Assembly (NCBI RefSeq): GCF_030063475.1
Contig: NZ_JASIRT010000001.1
Span: 454,907-518,906 of the forward strand
Origin: Roseomonas sp. E05
Lineage (GTDB): Bacteria; Pseudomonadota; Alphaproteobacteria; Acetobacterales; Acetobacteraceae
DNA length: 64,000 nt
Reading direction: 5' to 3'
The notes beneath the pieces are model-generated. The model was not told the origin of the DNA, made no database searches, and saw only the letters and a program-made list of their open reading frames with translations. How positions within the stretch are numbered: position 1 is the first letter of the stretch; each line of letters starts with the position of its first letter. This document shows positions 63,846 to 64,000 of the stretch, in pieces. A program made the position numbers and the translations under genes.

Positions 63846-64000
63846 CTACCTGGGCACTTTAGGCGGAGGTGTCAGGAACCTGCGTCGGCAGTGCGGACAT
63901 CGTACTGGCGTGGCGAGATGCGCGAACAGCCGGTCGAGGATGGCACGACGAACGGCGGGCAGGCTCGGCGAGGGCGGCGGCCCCGACATCGGGGTGCGCA
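63846..64000 (-). CDS. Possible 3' end of a gene entering from beyond the window
   Basis: A minus-strand frame is open from the window edge to a TAG at 63846-63848. It includes RLFAHLATPVRCPHCRRRF, with a CPHC zinc-like motif, and a basic tail. An internal ATG at 63989 could start a 47-residue protein. Codon use is less G/C-biased than in real genes nearby, so support is weak. Confidence 0.2.
   Translation of the reverse strand, partial: RTPMSGPPPSPSLPAVRRAILDRLFAHLATPVRCPHCRRRFLTPPPKVPR

Overview
The window is about 64 kb of very GC-rich DNA, roughly 70% G+C with strong G/C bias at third codon positions. It reads as chromosomal sequence of an alphaproteobacterium. The mix of branched-chain amino-acid-type ABC transporters, enolase-superfamily enzymes, hydantoinase/oxoprolinase, GMC oxidoreductases and short-chain dehydrogenases best suits Rhodospirillales/Acetobacteraceae of the Roseomonas type. 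That placement is inference from style, not from a marker gene. I see no rRNA, tRNA, CRISPR array, integrase or insertion sequence.

Layout. 1-4588: end of glgA, then glgX and glgP (glycogen turnover). 4771-9664: class III aminotransferase, an LLM-type flavin monooxygenase, an arylmalonate-decarboxylase-like/Asp-Glu racemase family enzyme, and a class-C beta-lactamase-fold serine hydrolase. 9779-17701: a uptake/catabolism unit on the minus strand (LivF, a LivM-LivG fusion, LivH, binding protein, two mandelate-racemase-family enzymes) facing a divergent LysR regulator. 17823-20556: small secreted protein, OhrR-like MarR regulator, nitronate monooxygenase and a decayed carboxymuconolactone decarboxylase gene. 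20557-27385: hydantoinase A and B, a thiamine-diphosphate pyruvate-oxidase-like enzyme and a third mandelate-racemase-family enzyme. 27398-30735: a three-gene dehydrogenase unit (unknown duplicated membrane protein, gluconate 2-dehydrogenase subunit 3-like protein, GMC flavoprotein). 30770-31264: orphan LuxR-type regulator.

31523-41225 holds eight tightly packed minus-strand genes that I cannot assign to a known pathway: an acidic/basic bipolar protein, an HExxH metallopeptidase, four proteins of unknown family, a protein with a CxCxxxCxxC motif and a GIY-YIG-like segment, and a trypsin-fold serine protease. This is the best candidate for an undescribed system. A FUSC-type membrane protein lies just upstream.

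42535-47130: a fused E1 alpha-beta dehydrogenase divergent from a GntR regulator and two SDRs, with two GATTG-N4-CAATC-like operators between them. 47248-56193: SDR and GntR regulator divergent from a second complete Liv-type transporter (again with a LivM-LivG fusion), a shikimate-dehydrogenase-like enzyme and a GMC oxidoreductase. A perfect 19-bp palindrome sits between the divergent units. 56303-64000: small hydrophilic protein, metallo-beta-lactamase-fold hydrolase, sensory-rhodopsin-transducer-family protein, PPC-domain protein, large catalase KatE, NodS-like methyltransferase and a fusion of protein-isoaspartate methyltransferase with an erythromycin-esterase domain.

A recurrent intergenic element of about 115 bp (two inverted arms, each holding a GGGGGAA..GAATTC..CCCCC hairpin) occurs at least four times in good form, plus several degraded copies. 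Three of the good copies lie between convergent genes, where they could act as two-way terminators.
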